Assembly (NCBI RefSeq): GCF_024519315.1 | Contig: NZ_JANIIC010000005.1 | Span: 186,001 to 250,000, forward strand | DNA length: 64,000 bases | Direction of reading: 5' to 3' | Source of the DNA: Streptomyces malaysiensis subsp. samsunensis | GTDB taxonomy: Bacteria; Actinomycetota; Actinomycetes; Streptomycetales; Streptomycetaceae | Notes under the pieces: generated by a model | The model's database searches: none | Told to the model about the DNA's origin: nothing | Seen by the model: only the letters and a program-made list of their open reading frames with translations | Position numbers and translations under genes: made by a program | In this document: positions 8,037 to 16,111 of the stretch, one piece after another | Layout of the letters: the number at the start of each line of letters is the position of its first letter | Position numbering within the stretch: the first letter of the stretch is position 1

Positions 8037-9044
8037 TCAGGCCAGGCGCGGCAGAACGTCTGGGGTGACCTCGCCCAGCAGCGGCTGTCCCGCCAGATAG
8101 CGGGCGACCTCGGCGGCGGCGTACTGGCCGAGCCGGCGGGTCTCGGTGCCCTGGGCACCGGCGATATGCGGGGTGACCAGCACATGGGGCAGAGAGCGCA
8201 GGGGGTGCCCGGACGGCAGGGGTTCGGGGTCGGTCACATCGAGGTACGCCTCCAGGCGGCCCTCGGCGCACTCCCGCGTCAGGGCCTCGGTGTCGACGAC
8301 GGCCCCGCGCGCGGTGTTGATCAACGCTCCCCCGTCGGGGATGAGCGCCAGCATCCGGGCGTCGAGCAGGCCGGTCGTCTCCGACAGCAGCGGGGCGTGC
8401 ACGCTGACCACCGCCGACCGGCGGCACAGCTCATCGAGTCCGACCCGTTCGGCGCCGAGGCGGCGGGCCTCCTCGTCCGTGACGTACGGATCGCTCACCA
8501 GCACCTGGAAGCCCGCGTCGGAGCGCACCAGCCGGTCGATCACCCGGCGGCCGATGCGCGAGGCGCCGACGATGCCGACCGTGAGGCCGTCGGCGCCGGT
8601 GCGGGTGGCCGAGTCCGGCCAGACCCCGGCGTCGTAGCGGGCCGCCATGGTGAGGGTGCGGCGGGCGGCGAGGGTGATCAGGGCGAGGGTGTAGGAGACC
8701 ACGGGTCCCGCGTTGGCGTCGGCGGCCGAGGACACGACGATGCCGCGCTCCCACACCGCGTCGCTCACCAGGGACTTGACGGTTCCGGCGGCGTGCATCA
8801 CGGCGCGCAGCCGGGGCGCGCGGGCCAGGACACCGGCGGTCAGCCGGGGGCAGCCCCAGCCGCTGATCAGGATCTCGGCGTCGGCGAGCGCGGCGAGCGG
8901 CTCCGGCCCCGTCGGATCGGGGAGGAACTCGACCACTTCGGAGAGGTGGGCGCGCAGATCGTGGGGCAGGACGAGCGGGGCGACGGCGGGGTCCATGACG
9001 CAGACCGCCCTGGGGCGTGCGGGATGTGCGGCTCGGGCTGTCAT
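8037..9044 (-). CDS. D-isomer-specific 2-hydroxyacid dehydrogenase family protein
   Basis: The 335-residue NAD(P)-dependent enzyme has an N-terminal catalytic lobe, a Rossmann domain opening with LTVGIVGASRIGRR (about 153-166), the NTARGAVVD segment, and the C-terminal catalytic TPHIAG. The family reduces 2-ketoacids or oxidises 2-hydroxyacids, and some members act on sugar acids. It is the last gene of the ThuA/Gfo-Idh/GH38 unit (75 bp after GH38), so a sugar-acid or keto-sugar substrate derived from a mannoside is plausible. It is not closely similar to the two dehydrogenases at 33165 and 40059. Confidence 0.85.
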   Translation of the reverse strand: MTARAAHPARPRAVCVMDPAVAPLVLPHDLRAHLSEVVEFLPDPTGPEPLAALADAEILISGWGCPRLTAGVLARAPRLRAVMHAAGTVKSLVSDAVWERGIVVSSAADANAGPVVSYTLALITLAARRTLTMAARYDAGVWPDSATRTGADGLTVGIVGASRIGRRVIDRLVRSDAGFQVLVSDPYVTDEEARRLGAERVGLDELCRRSAVVSVHAPLLSETTGLLDARMLALIPDGGALINTARGAVVDTEALTRECAEGRLEAYLDVTDPEPLPSGHPLRSLPHVLVTPHIAGAQGTETRRLGQYAAAEVARYLAGQPLLGEVTPDVLPRLA

Positions 9045-9119
9045 GCGAAAGCCTCTTTCGGTACGTGCGGATCGGCCCGTACGGGCACGGCGGCGCGGCC
9101 GTGCCCGTACGAGCCGGCG

Positions 9120-12100
9120 TCAGACGCGGGGCAGACGCAGGGTGACCATCTGGAACGGGCGCAGGGCGAGCACGAGACCGCCGTCGGCCCGCGCGGGCGG
9201 CTCGGCGTCGGTGTCCGGGCGCTCCAGCAGATCCGTGAGGACGGCTCGTGCCGTGTCGAAGCCGTCGGCGCGCAGCGTGGCGCGGGCCCGCCCGCCGTGT
9301 GCCTCGTAGACCCGTACGACCAGGTCGCCACCGCGGTCGTCGGCGAGCTTCACCGCGCTCACCACGACGGCGTCGTTGTCGACCGTCACCAGCGGGGCGA
9401 CCTCGGCGGCGCCTCCGGTGACCCGGCGCTCGGGCAGATTGGCGCGGTGGCCCTCGCGGACCGCGTCGCCGACCGTGGCGCCCGGCACCAGCGCATGCCG
9501 GAACCGGTGCGTGCCCTGGTCGGTCTCCGGGTCGGGGTAGCGCGGGGCCCGCAGCAGGGACGCCCGTACGGTCGTCGTGGTGCCGCCGTCACCGCGCACC
9601 GTACGGGTCACATCGTGGCCGTACGTGGCGTCGTTGACCACGGCCGCACCCCAGCCGGGCTCGTCCACGTGGACGAAACGGTGGTTGCACGCCTCGAACT
9701 TGGCCCACTCCCAGCTCGTGTTCTGGTGGGTGGGCCGGTACACATGGCCGAACTGGGTCTCGGAGGCGTACCGGTCGGCCTTCACATCCAGCGGGAAGGC
9801 CAGCTTCAGGAACTTCTCCGTCTCATGCCAGTCCACCTCGGTGTCGATGTCGAGCCGCTTGGCGCTGATGGGCACCGACAGGAGCTGGACGACACGGGAG
9901 GCGCCGAAGACGCGCTCGACGCGCACCGCCCCGCCCGCCACGGACAGCCCGGCGACATCGGTGAGGTCACGTCCGGCATCGCGGTAGAAGGCGTCGACGT
10001 CCCACGCGTCCCACTGGTTGGGGAAGTCGGGGTGGAGCTGGAGCAGATTGGCCGCCTGCCCCGGTGCGATCGCCTCCCGGCCCGCGATCCGGTCGTAGGC
10101 GGAGACGACCAGGCCACGTCCGTCGATCTCGATCCGCAGCAGGCCGTTGTCCAGGACGTAGCCGCCGCCGTCGCGCGGGGTGGGCACGGCCTTGTCGCCC
10201 TGGCCGTCGAAGGGCGCGGCGCCACCGGCGGGCACACCGCCGCGGGCGTGCGGGGCCGGGTTGAACACCAGCTCCCGTGTGCCCTCCCCCGCCAGGGCGC
10301 GCTGCGCCCCGGTGATGATCGCCTCCAGTTCCTCGGCGAGCCGCGCATAGGTGGCGCGCGCCTCCCGGTGCACCCAGGCGATGGACGAACCGGGCAGGAT
10401 GTCGTGGAACTGGTGCAGCAGCACCGTCTTCCAGATCCGGTCCAGCTCCTCGTACGGATAGCGGAAGCCGGTGCGCGCCGCGGCCGTGGCGGCCCACAGC
10501 TCGGCCTCGGTCAGCAGCGACTCGCCGCGCCGGTTGCCGCGCTTGGTCCGGGCCTGGCTGGTGAGGGTGGCGCGGTGCAGTTCGAGATAGAGCTCGCCGA
10601 CCCACACGGGCGGGTCCGGGTACTCGGCTTCGGCCTTGGCGAAGAAGTCCGCCGGGGTCTCCCACTCGACGGTCGCGGCGCCCTCCAGATCACGCATCCG
10701 GGCCGCCTTGGCGACCATCTCGCGTGTGGTGCCACCACCGCCGTCGCCGTAGCCGGTGGGCGCCAGGGAGCGGGTGGCGACGCCCTTCTCCTTGAAGTTG
10801 CGTGCCGCGTGGGCGATCTGACGTGCCGTCATCTCGCAGTTGTACGAGTCGACGGGCGGGAAGTGTGTGAAGACACGGGTGCCGTCGATGCCCTCCCAGG
10901 AGAAGGTGTGGTGCGGAAAGTCATTGGTCCTGCTCCAGGAGATCTTCTGGGTGAGCAGCCTCCGCGACCCGGCGGCCCTGATGATCTGGGGCAGCCCGGC
11001 GGCGAAGCCGAAGGTGTCCGGGAGCCATGCCTCGTCGCTCTCGACGCCGAACTCCTCCAGGAAGAACCGCTTGCCGTGGACGAACTGGCGGGCCATCGCC
11101 TCGGAGCCGGGCATATTGGTGTCCGACTCCACCCACATGCCACCGGCCGGTACGAACCGCCCGTCGGCGACGGCCTTCTTGACCCGCGCGTACACCTCGG
11201 GCCGGTGCTCCTTGAGCCATGCGTACTGCTGGGCCTGCGACATGGCGAACACGAAGTCGGGCTCCTCGTCCAGGAGCGCGGTCATGTTCGACGCCGTACG
11301 GGCCACTTTGCGGACCGTCTCGCGCAGCGGCCACAGCCAGGCGGAGTCGATATGGGCGTGGCCTACGGCGCTGACGCGGTGGGCGGTGGCGGCGGCGGGC
11401 GTGGCGAGTACCCCGGCCAGTTCGCCGCGTGCGGCCCGTGCCGTGCCGTTCACGTCCTGGAGGTCGATGGCGTCGAGCGCCCGGCCGACCGCGCGCAGGA
11501 TCTCCCAGCGGCGCGCCCCGTCGACGGGCAGTTCCGCCATCAGCTCGCCGAGGACCTCCAGGTCCATGACGAGGTTCCACACGGTCTCGTCGAAGACGGC
11601 GAGCCGCATCTCGCCGAGCACGTACTGCGGCGCGTCACCGGCCGTCGCCCTGTCCCCCATCGGCGTCGGCTGGAACGGCACACCGTCCGCTTCGAGGTCG
11701 GGGTTGGAAGCGGCCTCGATACGCCAGTGGACCCGCTCCCCGCCCGCCACCGGAGCGCCGACGCGCACATACGCGTTCCGCGGGTGGAGGCCCTTGACCG
11801 GGGTGCCGTCGGGCAGATGGACGAGCCCCTCGCACTGGAAGCCCGGAGTGCGCGGGGTGAAGCCGAGGTCGAGGACGGCCTCGACGGTGCGGCCCGCCCA
11901 CTCGGCGGGAACGGTGCCGGTGACCTTGAACCAGCTCGTCCCCCACGGTGTGCCCCAGGGGGTGCCCGGGGCGATGGGGCGGGTGGGCGCCACGAGCCCC
12001 TCGGCCACCGGGACGGGTTCGCCGTCGGTGGACCAGATCTCCACGCTCAGGGGCGTGGTGGCGGGGTGGACGGCCGGGCGGACGCGTTCCCTCAGGACGC

Positions 12101-12140
12101 GTTCCAGGCGTGCCTCGACCAGTTTCCGGTCGTCGTGCAT
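9120..12140 (-). CDS. Glycoside hydrolase family 38 alpha-mannosidase
   Basis: The ATG at 12140 has an AGGAG site 7 nt upstream and gives 1006 residues, the normal GH38 length; the open frame extends further upstream but only through a 15-bp repeat. Zinc-site residues lie in VGHAHIDSAWLWPL (H261, H263, D265), and the expected nucleophile Asp lies in AWLPDTFGF near residue 365. The middle/C-terminal beta-sandwich follows (YDRIAGREAIAPGQAANLLQLH and QFGHVYRPTH are family-like, quoted in part). There is no signal peptide, so it acts on imported mannosides in the cytoplasm. It is co-transcribed with the ThuA-like, Gfo/Idh and hydroxyacid dehydrogenase genes. Confidence 0.92.
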   Translation of the reverse strand: MHDDRKLVEARLERVLRERVRPAVHPATTPLSVEIWSTDGEPVPVAEGLVAPTRPIAPGTPWGTPWGTSWFKVTGTVPAEWAGRTVEAVLDLGFTPRTPGFQCEGLVHLPDGTPVKGLHPRNAYVRVGAPVAGGERVHWRIEAASNPDLEADGVPFQPTPMGDRATAGDAPQYVLGEMRLAVFDETVWNLVMDLEVLGELMAELPVDGARRWEILRAVGRALDAIDLQDVNGTARAARGELAGVLATPAAATAHRVSAVGHAHIDSAWLWPLRETVRKVARTASNMTALLDEEPDFVFAMSQAQQYAWLKEHRPEVYARVKKAVADGRFVPAGGMWVESDTNMPGSEAMARQFVHGKRFFLEEFGVESDEAWLPDTFGFAAGLPQIIRAAGSRRLLTQKISWSRTNDFPHHTFSWEGIDGTRVFTHFPPVDSYNCEMTARQIAHAARNFKEKGVATRSLAPTGYGDGGGGTTREMVAKAARMRDLEGAATVEWETPADFFAKAEAEYPDPPVWVGELYLELHRATLTSQARTKRGNRRGESLLTEAELWAATAAARTGFRYPYEELDRIWKTVLLHQFHDILPGSSIAWVHREARATYARLAEELEAIITGAQRALAGEGTRELVFNPAPHARGGVPAGGAAPFDGQGDKAVPTPRDGGGYVLDNGLLRIEIDGRGLVVSAYDRIAGREAIAPGQAANLLQLHPDFPNQWDAWDVDAFYRDAGRDLTDVAGLSVAGGAVRVERVFGASRVVQLLSVPISAKRLDIDTEVDWHETEKFLKLAFPLDVKADRYASETQFGHVYRPTHQNTSWEWAKFEACNHRFVHVDEPGWGAAVVNDATYGHDVTRTVRGDGGTTTTVRASLLRAPRYPDPETDQGTHRFRHALVPGATVGDAVREGHRANLPERRVTGGAAEVAPLVTVDNDAVVVSAVKLADDRGGDLVVRVYEAHGGRARATLRADGFDTARAVLTDLLERPDTDAEPPARADGGLVLALRPFQMVTLRLPRV

Positions 12141-12178
12141 GAAGACGGTCTCCTGACGCAGTGGGGGCGGGCGCGGGT

Positions 12179-12223
12179 CGGCGGGTTTCCGGGCGGCGGG
12201 TTTCCGGTCGACGGGTTTCCGGT
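12179..12223. repeat. Three tandem 15-bp repeats between Gfo/Idh and GH38 genes
   Basis: Units at 12179-12193, 12194-12208 and 12209-12223 read C-G-(G/A)-CGGGTTTCCGG-(G/T), differing at two positions. The last unit ends in the first base of the Gfo/Idh stop codon, so the array fills the gap before the GH38 leader. It is probably slippage-prone sequence; no function is evident. Confidence 0.7.
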
Positions 12224-13311
12224 CAGCGGGCGGCGTCGGCCACCGGGGCGGGGCGCTCGCACGTACTGCCCACCGGAAGCGCGCGCTCCTGGGCCGCCGC
12301 CTCCATGAGGGTGAGCATGACGTCCAGGACGTGGGCGGCGAGTTCGGCCGACGCGCGGTGCGGGCGTCCGGCCGACAGGGCCCCGGACAGATCGGCGAGG
12401 CCGACACCGCGCCCGGCGTCCCGGAAGCCGGCGGACACGGGCAGGGTCTCCCAGCCGTCGCCGCGGTGGATCTCGACGGCCCCGTCGAAGCCGTTCGGGT
12501 CGGGCACGGACAGCGACGCGTCGGTGCCGTGCACCTCGATGCGCGGCAGCCGCGCGGCGCGGATGTCGAAGCTCATGACGAGGGTCGACAGGGCGCCGCC
12601 CGCGTGCTCCAGGACGCCGGTGACATGGGTGTCGATCTCGACCGGGAAGGTGTGCCCGGCGCGCGGGCCGCTGCCGATCGCGCGTTCCGTACGCGGCCGG
12701 GAGGAGGCGCCGGTCACCTTGACGACCGGGCCGAGCAGATGGACCAGGGCGGAGAGGTAGTAGGGGCCCATGTCGAGGAGGGGGCCGCCGCCCGGCCGGT
12801 AGTAGAACTCCGGGTCCGGATGCCACTTCTCGTGGCCCGCGGTCGTCATGAAGGCCGTGGCCGCGACCGGCCGGCCGATCAGGCCGTCGTCCACCGCCTT
12901 GCGCGCGGTCTGGGTGCCGGTGCCGAGGACGGTGTCGGGGGCGCAGCCGACCCGCAGTCCCGCCCCGCGCGCCGCCGCGAGCACGGCGTCGGCCTCCTCG
13001 CGGCCGGCCGCGAGGGGCTTCTCGCCGTACACATGCTTGCCCGCGCCCAGCGCCGCGAGGGCGACCTCCGCGTGGGCGACCGGGATCGTGAGGTTGAGGA
13101 CGGCGTCCACATCGTCCCTGGCCACGAGCGCGGCCACGTCCGGCGCCACGGCCACCTCGTGCGCCACCTGCTCCGCGACCGATTCGGCCCGGCCCCGGTC
13201 GAGGTCGGTGACGGCGGTCAGCCGTACGGAGGTGAGGCGCTCCAGCGTCGAGAGGTAGGCGCCGCTGATCTTTCCCGCGCCCACCATGCCGATCTTCAGC
13301 GGCTCGCCCAC
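12223..13311 (-). CDS. Gfo/Idh/MocA family oxidoreductase
   Basis: The GTG at 13311 (MGEPLKIGMVGAGKISG) gives 362 residues and overlaps the end of the ThuA-like gene by 16 bp, so the two are probably translationally coupled. The N-terminal Rossmann domain has IGMVGAGKISGAYL and the family EKPLA motif (YGEKPLAAGREEAD); the C-terminal domain shows the FYYRPGGGPLLDMGPYYL and LDMG segments typical of sugar dehydrogenases. It likely oxidises or isomerises a sugar with NAD(P). Gfo/Idh next to ThuA is a recurrent pairing in carbohydrate catabolism. Confidence 0.88.
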   Translation of the reverse strand: MGEPLKIGMVGAGKISGAYLSTLERLTSVRLTAVTDLDRGRAESVAEQVAHEVAVAPDVAALVARDDVDAVLNLTIPVAHAEVALAALGAGKHVYGEKPLAAGREEADAVLAAARGAGLRVGCAPDTVLGTGTQTARKAVDDGLIGRPVAATAFMTTAGHEKWHPDPEFYYRPGGGPLLDMGPYYLSALVHLLGPVVKVTGASSRPRTERAIGSGPRAGHTFPVEIDTHVTGVLEHAGGALSTLVMSFDIRAARLPRIEVHGTDASLSVPDPNGFDGAVEIHRGDGWETLPVSAGFRDAGRGVGLADLSGALSAGRPHRASAELAAHVLDVMLTLMEAAAQERALPVGSTCERPAPVADAAR

Positions 13312-13952
13312 AGCAGTCCCCTTTCGGTCAGCGTCCGGACCTGCGGCACATCGAAGTCGTCGGGCTTGTGCCCGATGGTCGAGACGAAGACCCGGCCCGC
13401 GCCCCAGGTCCTGGTCCACACGGCGGGCATCACCGCGGGCCGGTCGTGGAGTTCGCCGGGCGGGAAGGTGGTGGTGGCCAGGACCTCGTTCTGCGGGTCG
13501 GTGAGGACCCAGTACTGCTCGCTGTGCACGGCGAAGTCGTCAAGACCCGCGATGATCGGGTGGTCGGCGTGGCCGGGCGACAGATGGTAGGTGTGGTCGA
13601 GGAAGCCCGGCGGGTGCATGACGAACTTGCCGCCGGTCAGCAGGTGGTAGCCGTGGTCGTGGAAGCAGTCCACGATGCCGCCGTGCCAGCCCGCGAGGCC
13701 GGTGCCCGCACGCACGGCGGCCGCGAGGTTCGCGCTCTGCTCGCGGGTGATGGTCCCCATGGTCCAGCACTGCACGATCAGATCGGTGGCGGCCAGGCGC
13801 TCCGCGTCCTCGTACACGGCGAGGTCCTCGGAGGTCTCGACGGCGAAACCCCGCTCCTTGAGGAACGGGACGAACGAATCGGTGATCGTCACGGGCTGGT
13901 GCCCGTCCCAGCCGCCGCGGACGACGAGCGCCCGCCGGGTATCGGTGGTCAA
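13296..13952 (-). CDS. ThuA-like domain protein
   Basis: The 218-residue protein matches the ThuA fold (glutamine-amidotransferase-like): RALVVRGGWDGHQP at the N-terminus, DLIVQCWTMG, then GTGLAGWHGGIVDCF, FLDHTYHL and DEVLATTTFPPGE-like segments (here QNEVLATTTFPPGE). ThuA proteins accompany Gfo/Idh dehydrogenases in disaccharide oxidation to 3-keto sugars; the biochemical role of ThuA itself is poorly defined. It is the first gene of the minus-strand operon and lies behind the promoter element at 14097-14126. Confidence 0.85.
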   Translation of the reverse strand: MTTDTRRALVVRGGWDGHQPVTITDSFVPFLKERGFAVETSEDLAVYEDAERLAATDLIVQCWTMGTITREQSANLAAAVRAGTGLAGWHGGIVDCFHDHGYHLLTGGKFVMHPPGFLDHTYHLSPGHADHPIIAGLDDFAVHSEQYWVLTDPQNEVLATTTFPPGELHDRPAVMPAVWTRTWGAGRVFVSTIGHKPDDFDVPQVRTLTERGLLWASR

Positions 13953-14096
13953 GGTGATCGCACGCTCCCATCGGCGCCACGCGCGGGCGGCGCGCGCGGC
14001 GGGTCGGGGTCGGATGAGGTGGCCTCAAGGGGCCGGTGTCCAGCGGCAATTGCGGACGTCAGAAGCTCTGTCGTGCTGGATGCCCTGTGAAACTAC

Positions 14097-14126
14097 GAAC
14101 CGCCGCGACAGTTTGTCAATACGTTG
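14097..14126 (-). promoter_or_regulatory. Promoter/operator element A of the ThuA-GH38 operon
   Basis: Read on the minus strand this 30-bp element contains TTGACA, then AACTGTCGCGGCGGTT, then 18 bp after the -35 a TAGTTT -10-like hexamer just outside the element. It is identical at 27 of 30 positions to element B at 14381-14410. The imperfect dyad AACTGTC/GGCGGTT between -35 and -10 is placed as expected for a repressor. ROK control is inferred from proximity. Confidence 0.55.
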
Positions 14127-14380
14127 GATGAAGTCCGGGCGAAGCCCGCCCGCGACGGGATTCCCGGACCGAGACACCGGCCCCCGGTCCCTCCACCCGG
14201 TGATGTGGAAGATGTCCGGCGAGTCGTTCCGCATCGCGACCTGCCCGGGGCGCAGGTTCTTGACCGTGTTGCCGCTGAACTCTCGTTCCACACCCACCGG
14301 CACCGGACCCACTCGTCCATCATCGCGGTGAGCGCGGTGGACGACACGCACAGGCGGAACGTCCGCGCCAGCGAACCCAT
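14127..14380 (-). other. Non-coding or decayed stretch between the two operator elements
   Basis: No intact gene was found. One minus-strand frame contains a protein-like stretch (NTVKNLRPGQVAMRND followed by SPDIFHITG) without a supported start, and another frame takes over nearby. It could be a remnant of a gene once driven by element B, but no family was recognised. Confidence 0.3.
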
Positions 14381-14410
14381 GAACCGTCACGACGGTTTGT
14401 CAATACGTTG
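14381..14410 (-). promoter_or_regulatory. Promoter/operator element B, near-copy of element A
   Basis: On the minus strand it reads TTGACA followed by the perfect dyad AACCGTC-GT-GACGGTT. It is 284 bp upstream of element A and faces the same way. No good -10 follows (ATGGGT), and no intact gene lies directly downstream, so it may be an auxiliary operator or the promoter of a lost gene. Confidence 0.5.
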
Positions 14411-14498
14411 TATAAACTCCACGACAACTTCGCACGGCCCGGCAGGGCACGCCCGTACGCGCGGTGAAGGGCGTCCCTCCGGCGGCCGACGTCCGGGG

Positions 14499-15914
14499 CT
14501 ACTGCTCCTCCCGCCTCATCCACTCGCTGCTGCCCAGCGGGTAGTCGTAGCCGGGGCGGCCGGCGTCGGCGCTGGTACGGAACGGGGTGCCGTTGTTGTC
14601 GATGCGCACGGTGCCGCGGCGGTCACCGCTGGACCAGTCCAGGGCGAGGTCCCAGCGGACGTCGTGCGCCTTGGTGTGCGCGGTGACGTAGAAGACCTCC
14701 GGGTCGGACTCGCTGACCTTGTACGGGAAGTCGCGCTGACCGTTCTTGACGGTGACGGTGGGGCTGCCGTTGTCGAGGTCGACGTCGAACGACTTGGTCT
14801 CGACGCCACCGCCGCAGCCGACGCCCATCGAGTAGTCGTTCCAGGCGACCGGGGCGCCCTTGGCGACGACGCGCAGGTGCAGCGCCTCCAGGACCACGGT
14901 GTCCTTCCCGGCGCCCTGCACGGTGAGGGCGACCCGCTGCTCCCCCGAGGAGACCGCGCCGTACGCGGCGGCCCAGCGGGGCGCGTCCTGCTCGGCGGCG
15001 GGCGGGCCGACCTGTTCGGGCTCGCTGTCGACGAGGAAGTGCTGGCTGCACGGGCTGTCGTAGACGTAGGGACGGGTGGCCACGTTGACCGGTACGCCGT
15101 CGGTGCGTTCGGCGGCGCCCCCGCCACCGCGGGCGGCGGACTCCGACTCGGGGGCGGAGGGCTTGCCGCTCTTCGCGTCCCGGGACGGGGAAGAGGAGGC
15201 CGACGTGGACGGCTGCTCGTGCTTCGCCCGGCCGGTGCTGGTGTCGGTGCCGGTGCCACTCGGCTCGGCGGTGGCCGGGTCGGCGGCCCCGGCGGCCTTC
15301 CGGCCACCGTCACCGCCCCCGGAGGACGGCAGATTCACCGCGAGCACCACGGCTCCGAGGACGGCCGCCGCCGCGGCGGAGGCGATGAGCGCGGTACGGC
15401 GCCGACCGGGCCGCACGGGAGCGGACGGGGCGGTGCCCCCACCGGCAACCGGCTCATCTCCCGGCTCCTCGGCCGGTGTGCCGCCCGGCGCGGCGGGGTG
15501 GGCGACGCCGCCCCCGCCGCCTGGCGCCGCTGCATCGGACGCCGCAGGAGCCCCCTCGGGCTCCCCGGCCCCGGCCCCGGCACCGCTCGCCACCCCTTCC
15601 GGCCCCGACCCCGGCCCCTTACGCCCCCGTGTCGCTTCCGCCAGAACCCACCGCCGGTGCAGCTCGACCAGTTGCTCGGGGGTCGCCCGGCACACCCGGG
15701 CGAGCCGCTCGACCGGCGCGTAGTCGGCCGGTATCGCGGTGCCGTTGCAGTAGCGGTGCAGCGTCGATGTGCTCATGTGCAGCCGCTTGGCGAGCGTCCC
15801 ATAGCTCAGCCCCGAACGTTCCTTGATCCCCCGCAGCAGCTCCGCGAACGCCGCCACGTCCCCGGCGGCCCCCGTAGCCCCCGTCGCTCCCGTCGCCCCT
15901 GTCGTCCCTGACAC
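14499..15914 (-). CDS. Membrane-anchored XRE-family protein with secreted C-terminal domain
   Basis: The 471-residue protein (GTG start) opens with a TGATGATGA repeat tract. Residues 21-85 are an XRE-like helix-turn-helix (LLRGIKERSGLSYGTLAKR, then MSTSTLHRYCNGTAIP). A Gly/Pro/Ala-rich linker follows, then one membrane helix at about 174-195 after RRR, and a Ser/Thr-rich stalk. A C-terminal extracellular domain of about 200 residues (YVYDSPCSQHFLVDSEP and SMGVGCGGGVETKSFDVDL) contains a few cysteines. This is the layout of the Streptomyces transmembrane HTH proteins, which could pass an external signal to DNA. It is divergent from a DUF4232 lipoprotein gene; the target is unknown. Confidence 0.8.
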   Translation of the reverse strand: MSGTTGATGATGATGAAGDVAAFAELLRGIKERSGLSYGTLAKRLHMSTSTLHRYCNGTAIPADYAPVERLARVCRATPEQLVELHRRWVLAEATRGRKGPGSGPEGVASGAGAGAGEPEGAPAASDAAAPGGGGGVAHPAAPGGTPAEEPGDEPVAGGGTAPSAPVRPGRRRTALIASAAAAAVLGAVVLAVNLPSSGGGDGGRKAAGAADPATAEPSGTGTDTSTGRAKHEQPSTSASSSPSRDAKSGKPSAPESESAARGGGGAAERTDGVPVNVATRPYVYDSPCSQHFLVDSEPEQVGPPAAEQDAPRWAAAYGAVSSGEQRVALTVQGAGKDTVVLEALHLRVVAKGAPVAWNDYSMGVGCGGGVETKSFDVDLDNGSPTVTVKNGQRDFPYKVSESDPEVFYVTAHTKAHDVRWDLALDWSSGDRRGTVRIDNNGTPFRTSADAGRPGYDYPLGSSEWMRREEQ

Positions 15915-15955
15915 CGTTCTTCACCTTCCCCTGTGGCCCGGAGCGTCCCATTCCA

Positions 15956-16008
15956 GCGTTCCAGACCACTTGTGTTTCCCCTGATCAACGCCCATTTCGG
16001 CGTTCCAG
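15956..16008. promoter_or_regulatory. Direct repeats GCGTTCCAG between divergent XRE and lipoprotein genes
   Basis: Identical 9-mers GCGTTCCAG occur at 15956-15964 and 16000-16008, 44 bp apart, about four helical turns. They lie in the 197-bp divergent intergenic region and are candidate binding sites of the XRE protein. Confidence 0.4.
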
Positions 16009-16111
16009 TGTCCCAACCTGCCCGGCATACGTGGCGGCTGGGACGGATCACTCCACAAGCTCCGGTCATCCAAACACCACACCCACCTCGGTACCGAAGG
16101 GGCTCACCCAC

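Noticed and set aside
8037..9044. Assignment of this dehydrogenase as phosphoglycerate dehydrogenase (serA)
   Set aside because: No ACT/regulatory domain, wrong context and only general superfamily motifs, so no gene symbol was given.
7938..12308. 1456-codon plus-strand open frame antisense to the GH38 gene
   Set aside because: It lies opposite GH38 and its neighbours, has low-complexity Gly/Arg/Pro composition and no domains. Such long shadow frames are expected at this GC content.
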